From Rhizobium rhizogenes (GTDB lineage: Bacteria > Pseudomonadota > Alphaproteobacteria > Rhizobiales > Rhizobiaceae): 64,000 nucleotides of DNA. The stretch is from positions 124,001 to 188,000 of the forward strand of contig NZ_CP019702.2 of assembly GCF_002005205.3 (NCBI RefSeq), written 5' to 3'. Shown here in pieces: positions 52,339 to 60,592 of this stretch (position 1 is its first letter; each line of letters opens with the position of its first letter). A program made the position numbers and the translations under genes. The notes beneath the pieces were generated by a model. That model was not told where the DNA came from and did not search any database. It was given only the letters and a program-made list of their open reading frames with translations.

Positions 52339-54552
52339 CTATTGCGGATCGATGGAGGAGCCGGTGGGGAAGGTCGTCATCTTCCCCAGCATGTCGCCGA
52401 TCGCTTCCGCCTCCACCGCGCGGCTGAAATAATAACCCTGTCCATAGGGGCAGCCGGCGGCGCGCAGAAATGCCGCCTGCTCGGCGGTTTCCACGCCTTC
52501 GGCGATGACATCGATGCCAAGCGAGCCGGCAAGCTGGATCATGATCGAGACGATGGCGCTATCCTTGGTCTTTTCCGGCAGGTGGGTAAGGAACGAGCGG
52601 TCTATCTTCATGCAGGAAAGCGGGAAGGTCTTGAGCATGCCGAGGCAGGAATACCCCATGCCGAAATCGTCCAGCGCCAGGCTGACACCCATCTGCTTGA
52701 TGGCGCGCATGATCCGCACCGATGTTTCCACGTCCTGGATGATGAGCGTCTCGGTGATTTCGATTTCGAGCAGCGATGGCGAAAGGCCGGTTTCCCTGAG
52801 CACAGACCGGATCTGCTCCACAAGGCCGCCCTGAAACTGCCGGGGCGAGATATTGACCGCCATCTTGACGGGCGAAAGACCGGCCGCAACCCAGGCCTGA
52901 GCCTGCCGGCAGGCTTTTTGCAGGATTGTTTCCCCAAGTTCCACGATAAGGCCGGTTTCTTCCGCAAGGCCGATGAATTCCGAAGGCCCCAGCAGCCCCT
53001 CCACCGGGTGCTGCCAGCGCACCAGCGCCTCCACCCCGCTGATGCGGCCGCTGAGAAGGTCGACCTGCGGCTGGAAATGCAGGACAAATTCATCCCGCTC
53101 CACCGCCTTGCGCAATTCCTCTATGCGCGTGAATTTCTTCCTCAGGTCCTCCGCCATGCGCGGCGTGAAGGTGGCGATGCCGTCGCGGCCATTCCGTTTG
53201 GCCTCATACATGGCAAGATCGGCGGCGGCGACGATTTCCGCCGTGCTTTCCCCGTGTTCCGGAAAAAACGCCATGCCGATGCTGCAGGTAACCTTGATAT
53301 CGTAATTGCCGATGCGCAACGGCTGCGAAACCGCCGCCCGGATACGCTGCAGACGGCTTTCGAAACCATCCTTCCGCCTTTCCAGAATGATGACGAATTC
53401 GTCTCCGCCCACCCGCAGCACGAGATCGTGGCGGCCGAGGCTGTGGGCGATGCGCTCCGCCGTTTTCGAAAGCAGCGCATCGCCGACGCTATGGCCGAGC
53501 GTATCGTTGATCTGCTTGAAATTGTCGAGGTCAAGAAAACCGATGCCGACTTTCCGCTTCGCCTTTGCCGCCGCCGCCAGTATTTCGGGCAGCCGGGTAT
53601 CGAGAAAACGGCGGTTGGGTAGCCGGGTCAGCATGTCGTGATCGGCCAGAAAGGCGATATGTTCGGCTGCGCGCTTCCGGTCTATAGCCAGCCCCGCCAT
53701 GCGTGCCGCAGCCCCGATGAACTCCACCAGCGCGGCATCCGGCTGCCGGCCCGCCAGCATGCACCAGACGAAACCATGCGCGCTGCCTTCGCTGGCGGGA
53801 ATATCGAAGCTGAGAGCCGTATTGTCGGCTGGACAGCCAAGAGTGCCGGGATCGCCGACGGTGGAAATGCGCGCCGTCAGACCCGCATGCTGCGCCAATG
53901 CCGGCGAGGCATAGACGGAGGGCTCCCCCGCCGCCGCATCAAATACCCGGACAGCGCAGGCAAGCCCGGTCGCAAGGTTTTCAATGGCCTTGACGAACTC
54001 CTCGAGAAAGTCCTCGATCCGCGCCGCCGCAACAATCATTTCCAGAATACGCGCCTGCGCCTGCAGCAGCCTTTCCGAGGCCTTTTTCTGGGTTATGTCC
54101 CGGGAAGCGCCGACCACGCCGATGATCCTGCCGCTCTTGTCCCTCAGCGGCACGCGCGACATCATCAGCCAGCGGTCGATATCGCCGCGCATGGCGCGTT
54201 CCTCATAACCGAGATCCGGCTCGCCGGTGCGCATGACCCGCGCTTCGGTATCGGGAATGCCGGCACGCCGCGCAGCCTCGCCGTGAATGTCATAATCGGT
54301 GAGACCAATCAGCTCCTCGACGCTGTCGAAGCCGTTTTCGGTCACGATGGCGCGGTTTGCGAAAAGAAAGCGGCCTTCCAGATCCTTGGCATAGATGAAA
54401 TCCGGCACATGGTCGATCATCGCTTCCAGAAGCACATGCCGATCGGACGGGTTGGTGTTTTCAGTCGTTGCAGGAGAGACAGACGGTGCTGCGCCGCGCT
54501 TCGTTCGCGACATCCGGTTCTGCACGGGTGTCTTCGGGCCTTTGGAACGCAC
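52339..54552 (-). CDS. Cyclic-di-GMP protein with PAS, GAF, GGDEF and EAL domains
   Basis: Cytoplasmic bifunctional c-di-GMP enzyme candidate, 737 residues, no membrane helix seen. A PAS domain (about 45-160; HVPDFIYAKDLEGRFLFANRA, PLRDKSGRIIGVVGASRDI) and a GAF-like domain (about 165-300) precede GGDEF (about 310-470; intact RVGGDEFVIILER, DMLTRLPNRRFLD) and EAL (about 480-725; intact GVEALVRWQHP, DDFGMGYSCL, KIDRSF). Both catalytic motifs are intact, so synthesis and degradation are both possible; no classical RxxD inhibitory site five residues before GGDEF was seen. Transcribed alone with its own terminator. Confidence 0.93.
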   Translation of the reverse strand: MRSKGPKTPVQNRMSRTKRGAAPSVSPATTENTNPSDRHVLLEAMIDHVPDFIYAKDLEGRFLFANRAIVTENGFDSVEELIGLTDYDIHGEAARRAGIPDTEARVMRTGEPDLGYEERAMRGDIDRWLMMSRVPLRDKSGRIIGVVGASRDITQKKASERLLQAQARILEMIVAAARIEDFLEEFVKAIENLATGLACAVRVFDAAAGEPSVYASPALAQHAGLTARISTVGDPGTLGCPADNTALSFDIPASEGSAHGFVWCMLAGRQPDAALVEFIGAAARMAGLAIDRKRAAEHIAFLADHDMLTRLPNRRFLDTRLPEILAAAAKAKRKVGIGFLDLDNFKQINDTLGHSVGDALLSKTAERIAHSLGRHDLVLRVGGDEFVIILERRKDGFESRLQRIRAAVSQPLRIGNYDIKVTCSIGMAFFPEHGESTAEIVAAADLAMYEAKRNGRDGIATFTPRMAEDLRKKFTRIEELRKAVERDEFVLHFQPQVDLLSGRISGVEALVRWQHPVEGLLGPSEFIGLAEETGLIVELGETILQKACRQAQAWVAAGLSPVKMAVNISPRQFQGGLVEQIRSVLRETGLSPSLLEIEITETLIIQDVETSVRIMRAIKQMGVSLALDDFGMGYSCLGMLKTFPLSCMKIDRSFLTHLPEKTKDSAIVSIMIQLAGSLGIDVIAEGVETAEQAAFLRAAGCPYGQGYYFSRAVEAEAIGDMLGKMTTFPTGSSIDPQ

Positions 54553-54692
54553 CTCTCCGCCTCATCGCTTTATAAGGAAGCAGAATAGTAGGATTATACA
54601 TATTATATAAATATGAACGACAGGCCGGAATTAGGGGCGAATGGCTGCCCTTTTGCGGGCTAAATCAGGAACAGCCGACAGCACGAATCGAA

Positions 54693-54717
54693 ACGGCGCG
54701 GATAAAAGCCGCGCCGT
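54693..54717 (-). terminator. Stem-loop at the end of the amino-acid importer operon
   Basis: ACGGCGCGG (54693-54701) and CCGCGCCGT (54709-54717) form a perfect 9-bp stem with a seven-base loop, 28 bases past the hydroxyacid dehydrogenase stop. On the minus strand the stem is followed by TTTCGATT, so the U tract is short. Confidence 0.65.
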
Positions 54718-54745
54718 CAGATTGAAGGCTTAGATGGAGGAGATG

Positions 54746-55681
54746 TCAGACCACCGGGGTCGGCAGTTCCTTGCCGGCAAAATGTGCGTCGAGATTGGCC
54801 AGAACGAGATCGGCCATGGCGCGCCGCGTCTGATGCGTGCCGCTGCCGACATGTGGGGCAAGCGTGACGGTGTCGAAGGCGAAAAGCGCTTCCGGCACAC
54901 GCGGTTCATCCTCGAAAACATCCAGCGCAGCGCCGCCGATCGTGCCGTTCGAAAGCGCCTCGACCAGCGCCTTTTCATCCACCAGCGAACCGCGCGCCAC
55001 ATTGACGAGCACACCCTGCGGCCCAAGCGCCTTCAGCACATCCGCATTGACGATATGGCGCGTTTCGGCGGTGGCGGCGGCGGCGATGATCAGCACGTCG
55101 CAATTGGCGGCCAGCGCCTCGATGCTGTCATAATAGTCATAGGCGACATCGCGGCGGTTTCTGGCGGTATAGGAAATCCGCGCGTCAAAACCTTCGAGCC
55201 GCTTTGCGATTGCCTGGCCGATGCGGCCAAGGCCGAATATGCCATAACGGCGGCCGGCAACGCGGGTGGAAAGCCCCATATCGCCCTTCAGCCACTGCCC
55301 CGTGCGTACATGCTGGTCCGCCTGCGGCAGCTTGCGCGCCTGCGCCAGAACCAGACCGAGCGCGAGGTCAGCGACATCGGCCGTCAACACGTCAGGCGTA
55401 TTGGAAACGCGGAAACCGCGCCGTTTGGCATCAGTGAGATCGACCTTGTCGAAACCGACGCCGTTGATGGCGACGATTTCAAGATTGGGGAGTGCAGCGC
55501 CAATATCCGCCGGCAGGCCGATATGGCCACCGGTGACGACGCCGCGGATCGCGCCGCCTTTTTCAGCAAGGAACGCCGCCTTGTCTGCCGCTTCGAACAG
55601 GCGGTGCACGGTGAAGCGCTGCGCGAGTTCTTCTTCCAGTGCCGGAATGAGCGGGCACAGTTGCACGATTTCAGTGGTCAT
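54746..55681 (-). CDS. D-isomer-specific 2-hydroxyacid dehydrogenase (hydroxypyruvate/glyoxylate reductase-like)
   Basis: NAD(P)-dependent reductase, 311 residues. The nucleotide motif is GIFGLGRIG (147-155), and the catalytic triad is Arg230 (NVARGSLVDE), Glu259 (FEDEP) and His277 (LAPHVGSGT). NTPDVLTADVADLALGLVLA is typical of this family. Last gene of the importer operon, 23 bases from the ATPase stop, so probably acting on a keto acid made from the imported compound, e.g. reducing a 2-keto acid. With hydroxyproline-type genes nearby a keto acid from ring opening is possible; that is inference. Confidence 0.9.
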   Translation of the reverse strand: MTTEIVQLCPLIPALEEELAQRFTVHRLFEAADKAAFLAEKGGAIRGVVTGGHIGLPADIGAALPNLEIVAINGVGFDKVDLTDAKRRGFRVSNTPDVLTADVADLALGLVLAQARKLPQADQHVRTGQWLKGDMGLSTRVAGRRYGIFGLGRIGQAIAKRLEGFDARISYTARNRRDVAYDYYDSIEALAANCDVLIIAAAATAETRHIVNADVLKALGPQGVLVNVARGSLVDEKALVEALSNGTIGGAALDVFEDEPRVPEALFAFDTVTLAPHVGSGTHQTRRAMADLVLANLDAHFAGKELPTPVV

Positions 55682-55704
55682 GGACTTTCCTTTGCGCCGG
55701 TGAA

Positions 55705-56436
55705 CTACTTCACATCGGCCTTGACGAATTGCCGGAGTTCCGGCGTTTGCGGATTGGCGAAGAGTTCGGACGAACGGCCCTGCTCCCAGATCTTGCCCTT
55801 GTGCATGAAGATGGTTTCGGTCGCCACGCGGCGCGCAAAGGCCATTTCGTGGGTCACGAGGATCATGGTCATGCCGCCCTTGGCGAGGTTTTCCATGACG
55901 GTTAGCACTTCCTCGGTCAATTCAGGGTCGAGCGCCGAGGTCACCTCGTCAAACAGCATCACCTTCGGCCGCATGGCGAGCGAGCGGGCAATCGCCACGC
56001 GCTGCTGCTGGCCGCCGGACAGCTGGTCGGGATAGGAATCGAACTTCTCCGACAGGCCAACGAGTTGCAGAACCTCGCGGGCGATATCCCTGGTTTCCGA
56101 TTTCGCCACGTCCTTGACGATGCGCGGCGCGAGCATGATGTTCTCACCGACCGTCAGATGCGGGAAAAGATTGTAGCTCTGAAAGACGATACCGACATCG
56201 GTGCGCAGCTTGCGCAGCGCCTTGGCATCTTCGCCGATCGCATGGCCGGCGATTTCGATGCGGCCCGAATTGATCTTCTCCAACCCGTTCATGCAGCGCA
56301 GCAGCGTGCTCTTGCCCGAGCCGGAGCGGCCGATGAGGGCAAAGACTTCACCGCGACCGACCGTCAGCGACACGCCTTTGAGGACTTCCAGAGCGCCAAA
56401 GCTCTTGTGAACGTTTTCAACGATTACTTCCGGCAT
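55705..56436 (-). CDS. Polar amino-acid-type ABC ATPase (GlnQ/HisP-like)
   Basis: ATPase subunit, 243 residues from ATG 56436 (MPEVIVENVHKSFGALEV). Walker A GRSGSGKST, signature LSGGQQQRV, Walker B VMLFDEVTSALDPE and VTHEMAFARRV. AGGAGG lies 7 bases upstream. It overlaps the preceding permease gene by 20 bases. The in-frame ORF extends to 56625 but without domain content. Confidence 0.92.
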   Translation of the reverse strand: MPEVIVENVHKSFGALEVLKGVSLTVGRGEVFALIGRSGSGKSTLLRCMNGLEKINSGRIEIAGHAIGEDAKALRKLRTDVGIVFQSYNLFPHLTVGENIMLAPRIVKDVAKSETRDIAREVLQLVGLSEKFDSYPDQLSGGQQQRVAIARSLAMRPKVMLFDEVTSALDPELTEEVLTVMENLAKGGMTMILVTHEMAFARRVATETIFMHKGKIWEQGRSSELFANPQTPELRQFVKADVK

Positions 56437-57076
56437 GAAGCCTCCTTTCCAGCCAACGCGACAGCTGGGACAACGGGTAGCAGACGATGAAATAAAGCAC
56501 GGCCACCGCGACGAAGACGCGGAACGGCTGGAACGTGGCATTGTTGATGAGCTGCCCCGCTCTCGCCAGTTCGACGAAACCGATGATCGATGCGATGGAC
56601 GTATTCTTGACGACCTGAACGGCAAAACCGACGGTCGGCGGCAGGGAAATGCGGATCGCCTGCGGCAGGATGACGTAGCGATATTGCTGGGCGCGGGTCA
56701 GCGCCAGCGATTCCGACGCTTCCCATTGCTGCTTCGGCACCGCCTGGATGCAGCCGCGCCAGATTTCGGCGAGATAACCTGACGTATAGATGGTCATCGA
56801 CGCGCCGGCGGCAAAGAGCGGCGGCAGTTCCAGTCCGGCAAGGCTGAGGCCATAATAGGACAGAAACAGGATCATCAGCACCGGAATGCCCTGAATGACC
56901 TGGATATAGGTGCCTGCGGCAATGCGCAGCAGCTTGTTATCCGAGGTGCGGGCAAGAGCGATGAAAAAGCCGACGATGCCACCGCCGATAAGCGCAATGA
57001 TCGTCAGAAGCACGGTCCATTGCAGGGCGGTCAGCAGGAAGCCGAATTCGTTCCAGCCGAAAGTTCGAAGAGTCAT
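56417..57076 (-). CDS. Polar amino-acid-type ABC permease (HisQM/GlnP-like)
   Basis: Inner-membrane subunit, 219 residues from ATG 57076 (MTLRTFGWNEFGFLLTAL), overlapping the partner permease by 4 bases (ATGA). HisQM-type text: TLRAL-like region replaced by IALIGGGIVGFFIALAR, YIQVIQGIPVLMILFLSYYGLSLAG and the docking loop QWEASESLALTRAQQYRYVILPQAIRISLPP. About five helices. Confidence 0.9.
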   Translation of the reverse strand: MTLRTFGWNEFGFLLTALQWTVLLTIIALIGGGIVGFFIALARTSDNKLLRIAAGTYIQVIQGIPVLMILFLSYYGLSLAGLELPPLFAAGASMTIYTSGYLAEIWRGCIQAVPKQQWEASESLALTRAQQYRYVILPQAIRISLPPTVGFAVQVVKNTSIASIIGFVELARAGQLINNATFQPFRVFVAVAVLYFIVCYPLSQLSRWLERRLHAGSNR

Positions 57077-57777
57077 GACTGCACCTCCGGCAAAGCGGTC
57101 ATCGTCTTGCGGGCGACACGGCGGCCAAACAGCCACATGCCAATAAGGGCAAGGATAAGCCGCAGGCTGAGCGCCAGCGCCAGATAGATGAGCGTGACGA
57201 CGATATAGACCTCGAAGGAGCGATAGGTCTGCGATTCCACGAAGGCTGCGGCAGCCGCAAGCTCATGGGTGGAAATGGCCGAACATATGCTCGATGCCAG
57301 CATCATCAGCACGAACTGGCTGCACAGCGATGGATAGACCTTGGCGATGGCCGGCACGATGATGACGTGGCGATAGATCTGGTACTTGGTGAAACCAAGC
57401 GCCTCGCCCGCCTCGATCTGCGACTTGTGCACCGCCTCGATGCCGGCGCGGATGATTTCCGTCGAATAGGCCGCGAGATTGATCGTCATGCCGATCAGCG
57501 CCGCGGTATCCGCCCCGACGCGAAAGCCGAGACCCGGAAGGCCGAAATAGACGATGAAAAGCTGCACCAGGAACGGCGTATTGCGGATCACCTCCACATA
57601 ACCGTCCACGATGATGCGGACGATGCCGCCCTTGATGGAGCGCAGCGAGGCCAAAAGAATGCCGAAAGCGCAGCCGAGCACGATGGAGAGGACCGACAGC
57701 TTGATCGTCAGCCATATGCCGTTCAGAATTTCATTCTGATACTGGGCGAGCGCGCCGAATTGAAAAGTGTAGGACAT
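57073..57777 (-). CDS. Polar amino-acid-type ABC permease (HisQM/GlnP-like)
   Basis: Inner-membrane subunit, 234 residues. It has GIWLTIKLSVLSIVLGCAFGILLASL, YVEVIRNTPFLVQLFIVYFGLPGLG and the docking loop QIEAGEALGFTKYQIYRHVIIVPAIAKVYPS. Partner of the next gene; a stem-loop lies between it and the receptor gene. Confidence 0.9.
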   Translation of the reverse strand: MSYTFQFGALAQYQNEILNGIWLTIKLSVLSIVLGCAFGILLASLRSIKGGIVRIIVDGYVEVIRNTPFLVQLFIVYFGLPGLGFRVGADTAALIGMTINLAAYSTEIIRAGIEAVHKSQIEAGEALGFTKYQIYRHVIIVPAIAKVYPSLCSQFVLMMLASSICSAISTHELAAAAAFVESQTYRSFEVYIVVTLIYLALALSLRLILALIGMWLFGRRVARKTMTALPEVQS

Positions 57778-57801
57778 GCGTCACTCCGTTGACATTTCCC
57801 G

Positions 57802-57829
57802 GTCCGCCGGAAATTTTTCTCCGGCGGAC
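57802..57829 (-). other. Stem-loop after the amino-acid binding-protein gene
   Basis: GTCCGCCGGA (57802-57811) and TCCGGCGGAC (57820-57829) are a perfect 10-bp inverted repeat with an 8-base loop, 16 bases past the receptor stop and 24 bases before the permease start. Position as in the other four importers of this window. Confidence 0.65.
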
Positions 57830-57845
57830 GCGTTGAAAGGCTCAA

Positions 57846-58649
57846 TCAGAAGCTTGGCAATTGCGGCAGCGGACGACCGGTCCACTTCACCGAGATACGG
57901 TCGAGATCGCCCGACATCTTCATGAGATAGATGGACGTGTTCAGCCATTGCCGCAGCTCGAAATCCTCAAGCTTCGTCGCCATGGAATTGCCCTGCTGGA
58001 AGAAGGTGAAACCAACCTGCAGACCGGCTTCCGGGCGCTGCTTGATGATCGCTTCGCCCACCGTGGACGGCAGGGCGACAGCATCGACCTGGCCGGCAAG
58101 CAGTGCCTGGGCGCTGGTGGAATCGTCTTCGTAAACGACGATTTCGAGACCTTCGACATTGGCCTTGCGCAGCGCGGTTTCCTGCGAGGAGCCGCGATTG
58201 ACCGAAACGCGCTTGCCCTTGAGGCTGTCGAGATTTTCGAACTTCTGGTCCTTGCCCGAGATGATGTCCATGTTGAAGGCGCTGTAAGGCTGCGTGAACA
58301 TGACGGTCTTGGCGCGCTCGCCGGTCGGCGCAAGCGTTGCGACAAGGAAGTCGACCTTGCCGGTCTGAAGGGCCGGAATGCGCGCAGGCGGCGTCAGCGG
58401 CACAAGCTCAACCGGCAGCGACAGATAGGTGCCGATGAGGTTGGCGACATCCACGTCATAACCGGAAGGATTGCCCTTCTCGTCCACCATGCCCATCGGC
58501 GGGGCGCCGGTCAGAACACCGATCTTGACCTTGCCGCGCGCCGTGATCTCGCTCAGCGAGACAGCATGGGCGGCTGTGCTGGCGGCAAGCGTTGCTGCAG
58601 CAACACCGACGGCAACGGTGATGTTCTTCAGAAATCTGGATATGCTCAT
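57846..58649 (-). CDS. Polar amino-acid-type ABC substrate-binding protein (SBP_bac_3)
   Basis: Periplasmic receptor, 267 residues from ATG 58649 (MSISRFLKNITVAVGVAAAT), signal peptide ending near AAHAVSLSE. Family-3 features are ITARGKVKIGVLTGAPPMGMVDEKGNPSGYDVDVANLI, PARIPALQTGKVDFLVATLAPT and VSVNRGSSQETALR. GGAGGAG lies upstream. The ORF continues to 58778 but the extension includes the LacI operator region. Ligand unknown; hydroxyproline-family genes nearby suggest a proline derivative or related imino acid. Confidence 0.9.
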   Translation of the reverse strand: MSISRFLKNITVAVGVAAATLAASTAAHAVSLSEITARGKVKIGVLTGAPPMGMVDEKGNPSGYDVDVANLIGTYLSLPVELVPLTPPARIPALQTGKVDFLVATLAPTGERAKTVMFTQPYSAFNMDIISGKDQKFENLDSLKGKRVSVNRGSSQETALRKANVEGLEIVVYEDDSTSAQALLAGQVDAVALPSTVGEAIIKQRPEAGLQVGFTFFQQGNSMATKLEDFELRQWLNTSIYLMKMSGDLDRISVKWTGRPLPQLPSF

Positions 58650-58712
58650 GGTTTCTCCTCCAACCTTATAGTGGCTGTCCAAAGCGGAACAGCGGCCTTG
58701 CGCAAAGCGTAA

Positions 58713-58730
58713 AATGTTCTCGATAACATT
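58713..58730. promoter_or_regulatory. LacI-type operator candidate upstream of the importer operon
   Basis: AATGTTCTCGATAACATT: arms AATGTT and AACATT, with central TCGA. The CpG-centred near-perfect palindrome is the usual form for LacI-family sites. It lies 64 bases upstream of the receptor start, and a related copy is at 58875-58892. The LacI gene at 59369 is nearby. Confidence 0.7.
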
Positions 58731-58874
58731 TCCACGCGATTGACAAAAAACTCCTCCCAAGAAACCGCAAAGACACAAAACCGTATGAATTTCGCTTGAA
58801 ATTCAACAATTTCGGCTGGTTATCGATTTTCCTCTCGTCGACACCGTTTCACGTTCTTGGCAGGATCAATAATG

Positions 58875-58892
58875 CATGTTATCGGTATCATT
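58875..58892. promoter_or_regulatory. Second LacI-type operator candidate, upstream of the small dimeric-barrel gene
   Basis: CATGTTATCGGTATCATT matches the idealised palindrome AATGTTATCGATAACATT at 15 of 18 positions. It lies 52 bases upstream of the ATG at 58945. The pair of sites, 162 bases apart, would allow looping by a LacI tetramer or independent control of both divergent promoters. Confidence 0.6.
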
Positions 58893-58944
58893 GCAAGTCC
58901 GATCTACAGAACTGTTGCATCGGACATTCATTCGGGAGGAAACC

Positions 58945-59265
58945 ATGTATACACGCTCGGCAATTTTCGAAGGCAGGATCCACCCCGGCCGGGAGGAGGA
59001 ATTTTTCCGCATCGTTGAGGAAAAGCTGCTGCCGGTCTGGAAACGTATGCCGAATGCGCAGGCCGTGCGGGTGATGCGCACCGAGCGCACCGACCCGGAC
59101 GCAGCCTCAATCATCATGGTGCAGGAAATCGACTATCCTTCGATGGAAGCCGTCGAGGAAGCGCTGGTCTCGCCGGTCCGGCTGGAAGGCCGGGTACTGA
59201 CGGATGAGATGATGAGCATGTGCGACGGACGTTTTTACCATCTGGTCTATAGCCGCGTCGCATAA
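58945..59265 (+). CDS. Small dimeric alpha/beta-barrel family protein (Dabb-like), hypothetical
   Basis: Cytoplasmic protein of 106 residues from ATG 58945, with GGGAGGAAAC directly upstream; the ORF reading to 58876 lacks a start signal. Two beta-alpha-beta-like halves are suggested (YTRSAIFEGRIHPGREEEFFRIVEEKLLPVWKRM; AVRVMRTERTDPDAASIIMVQEIDYPSMEAVEEAL), as in ferredoxin-like dimers of the stress-responsive and ABM groups. No catalytic residue can be named. Co-directional with the LacI gene 103 bases on and preceded by a LacI-type operator, so it belongs to the same module; a role in handling a labile intermediate is conceivable. Confidence 0.8.
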   Translation: MYTRSAIFEGRIHPGREEEFFRIVEEKLLPVWKRMPNAQAVRVMRTERTDPDAASIIMVQEIDYPSMEAVEEALVSPVRLEGRVLTDEMMSMCDGRFYHLVYSRVA

Positions 59266-59368
59266 ATCCGGTGCACGCCGTATTGATCCGCAATCATACG
59301 GCGTGCTTTCCCTTGATATCTTCGTGTATGTCTTGTCCTGAAACGGTTCGAATTTAGGGAGACATGCT

Positions 59369-60445
59369 TTGGTGGAGCGCACGCCCTTGGCCGCAGCGTT
59401 AGTCACGTCAAAAAAAGCAACCATGAGCGACGTCTCGAAACTCGCGGGCGTCTCCAAGATGACCGTTTCGCGGGTGCTGGCCGATCCTGCCCTGGTGTCG
59501 GAAGAGACACGCCAGAAGGTAATGAAGGCCATCGAGAAGCTTGGCTATGTGCCGGATCGAATCGCCGGTTCGCTCTCTTCCCGGCGCACCAATTTCATCA
59601 CCGCCATCCTGCCGACGCTCACCAACTCCAACTTCGCCGACAGCGCGCAGGGGCTGGCCAAGGCGCTGCGCGCGGCCGATTACCAGTTGCTGATCGGTTA
59701 TACGATGTATGACCTGCAGGAAGAGGAGCGCGTCATCCGCACCATGATGGAGCGCCGCCCCGATGCCATCGTCGTCGCCGGTACGGTGCATACCAAGATG
59801 GCGAGCGAAGTTCTGATGCGCGCCGGCATTCCGATTGTGGAAATCTGGGATGTCCCTGAACACCCCATCGACCATGCGGTTGGCTTTTCCAACTACGAAG
59901 TGGGAAGAAACGCCGCCAAATATCTGATATCGCTTGGTTTAAAGCGTATTGGCGCACTCGGCTCCCGGGCTGACGGCGCCGTGAACGACTGGCGCGGCGA
60001 GAGCCGCCTTGTCGGGTTTGCGGCAGCGTTGCGCGAAGCCGGCATTTCCGACGATCTCATCATCCGCGAAGGCAGCGCGCCAGTCTCCTATGATCATGGG
60101 GCAAAGACGCTCGGCTCCCTGCTCGCGAAGGCGCCCGATGTCGAAGGCATTTTCGCCGTCTCCGATATTTCCGCCGTCGGCGCGCTGATGGAATGTCACC
60201 GCCGCGGCATTGCCGTGCCCGATCAGGTGTCCATCCTCGGTTTCGGCGATTTCGATATCAGCCGCCAATGTTACCCGGCGATTTCAACGATCCGGGTCGA
60301 CGCCCAGATGATCGGCCGCAGGGCCGGCGAATTGCTGCTTTCGATATTGGAGCCGGAAAAGGATGCCGCTGTTCCCGAAGGCGCGCGGGTGGATGTCGGG
60401 TTCGAGCTGATCGTGCGGGAGACGACGAAGCGGTTGGGTGGTTGA
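59369..60445 (+). CDS. LacI-family transcriptional regulator
   Basis: Repressor, 358 residues. Helix-turn-helix plus hinge: ATMSDVSKLAGVSKMTVSRVLADPALVSEETRQKVMKAIEKLGYVPDRIAGSLSSRR. The periplasmic-binding-protein-like effector domain starts at about 75 (FITAILPTLTNSNFADSAQGL) and includes DAIVVAGTVHT, GRNAAKYLISLGLKRIGALG, VEGIFAVSDISAVGAL and VSILGFGDFDISRQCYPAISTIRVD. Sugar-binding members of this family are common, so a non-sugar effector here would be notable. Start TTG 59369 or GTG 59372, with GGGAG about 9 bases upstream. Convergent with the racemase gene and close to two matching operators. Confidence 0.92.
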   Translation: MVERTPLAAALVTSKKATMSDVSKLAGVSKMTVSRVLADPALVSEETRQKVMKAIEKLGYVPDRIAGSLSSRRTNFITAILPTLTNSNFADSAQGLAKALRAADYQLLIGYTMYDLQEEERVIRTMMERRPDAIVVAGTVHTKMASEVLMRAGIPIVEIWDVPEHPIDHAVGFSNYEVGRNAAKYLISLGLKRIGALGSRADGAVNDWRGESRLVGFAAALREAGISDDLIIREGSAPVSYDHGAKTLGSLLAKAPDVEGIFAVSDISAVGALMECHRRGIAVPDQVSILGFGDFDISRQCYPAISTIRVDAQMIGRRAGELLLSILEPEKDAAVPEGARVDVGFELIVRETTKRLGG

Positions 60446-60451
60446 TCCATT

Positions 60452-60578
60452 CTCTTCCTCATTCCTGTGCTTGTCACAGGAATCCAGCCGACGTGCGTCT
60501 GCGCGGCGGGGAGAGTCCCTTCAGCCCAAGGACTTGGGCTGGCTGGATCCCTGTGACAAGCACAGGGATGAGGGAGAA
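60452..60578. repeat. Compound palindromic intergenic element between convergent genes
   Basis: About 38-base arms at 60452-60489 and 60541-60578 are inverted copies differing at about three positions. Each arm contains an inner palindrome CCTGTG-N5-CACAGG. Between them AGCCCAAG (60523-60530) pairs with CTTGGGCT (60533-60540). It fills the gap between the LacI stop and the racemase stop and could terminate both transcripts. The structure resembles the dispersed palindromic mosaic elements of Rhizobiaceae; whether it is repeated genome-wide is not visible here. Confidence 0.7.
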
Positions 60579-60592
60579 GAGACGTGTTCTCC

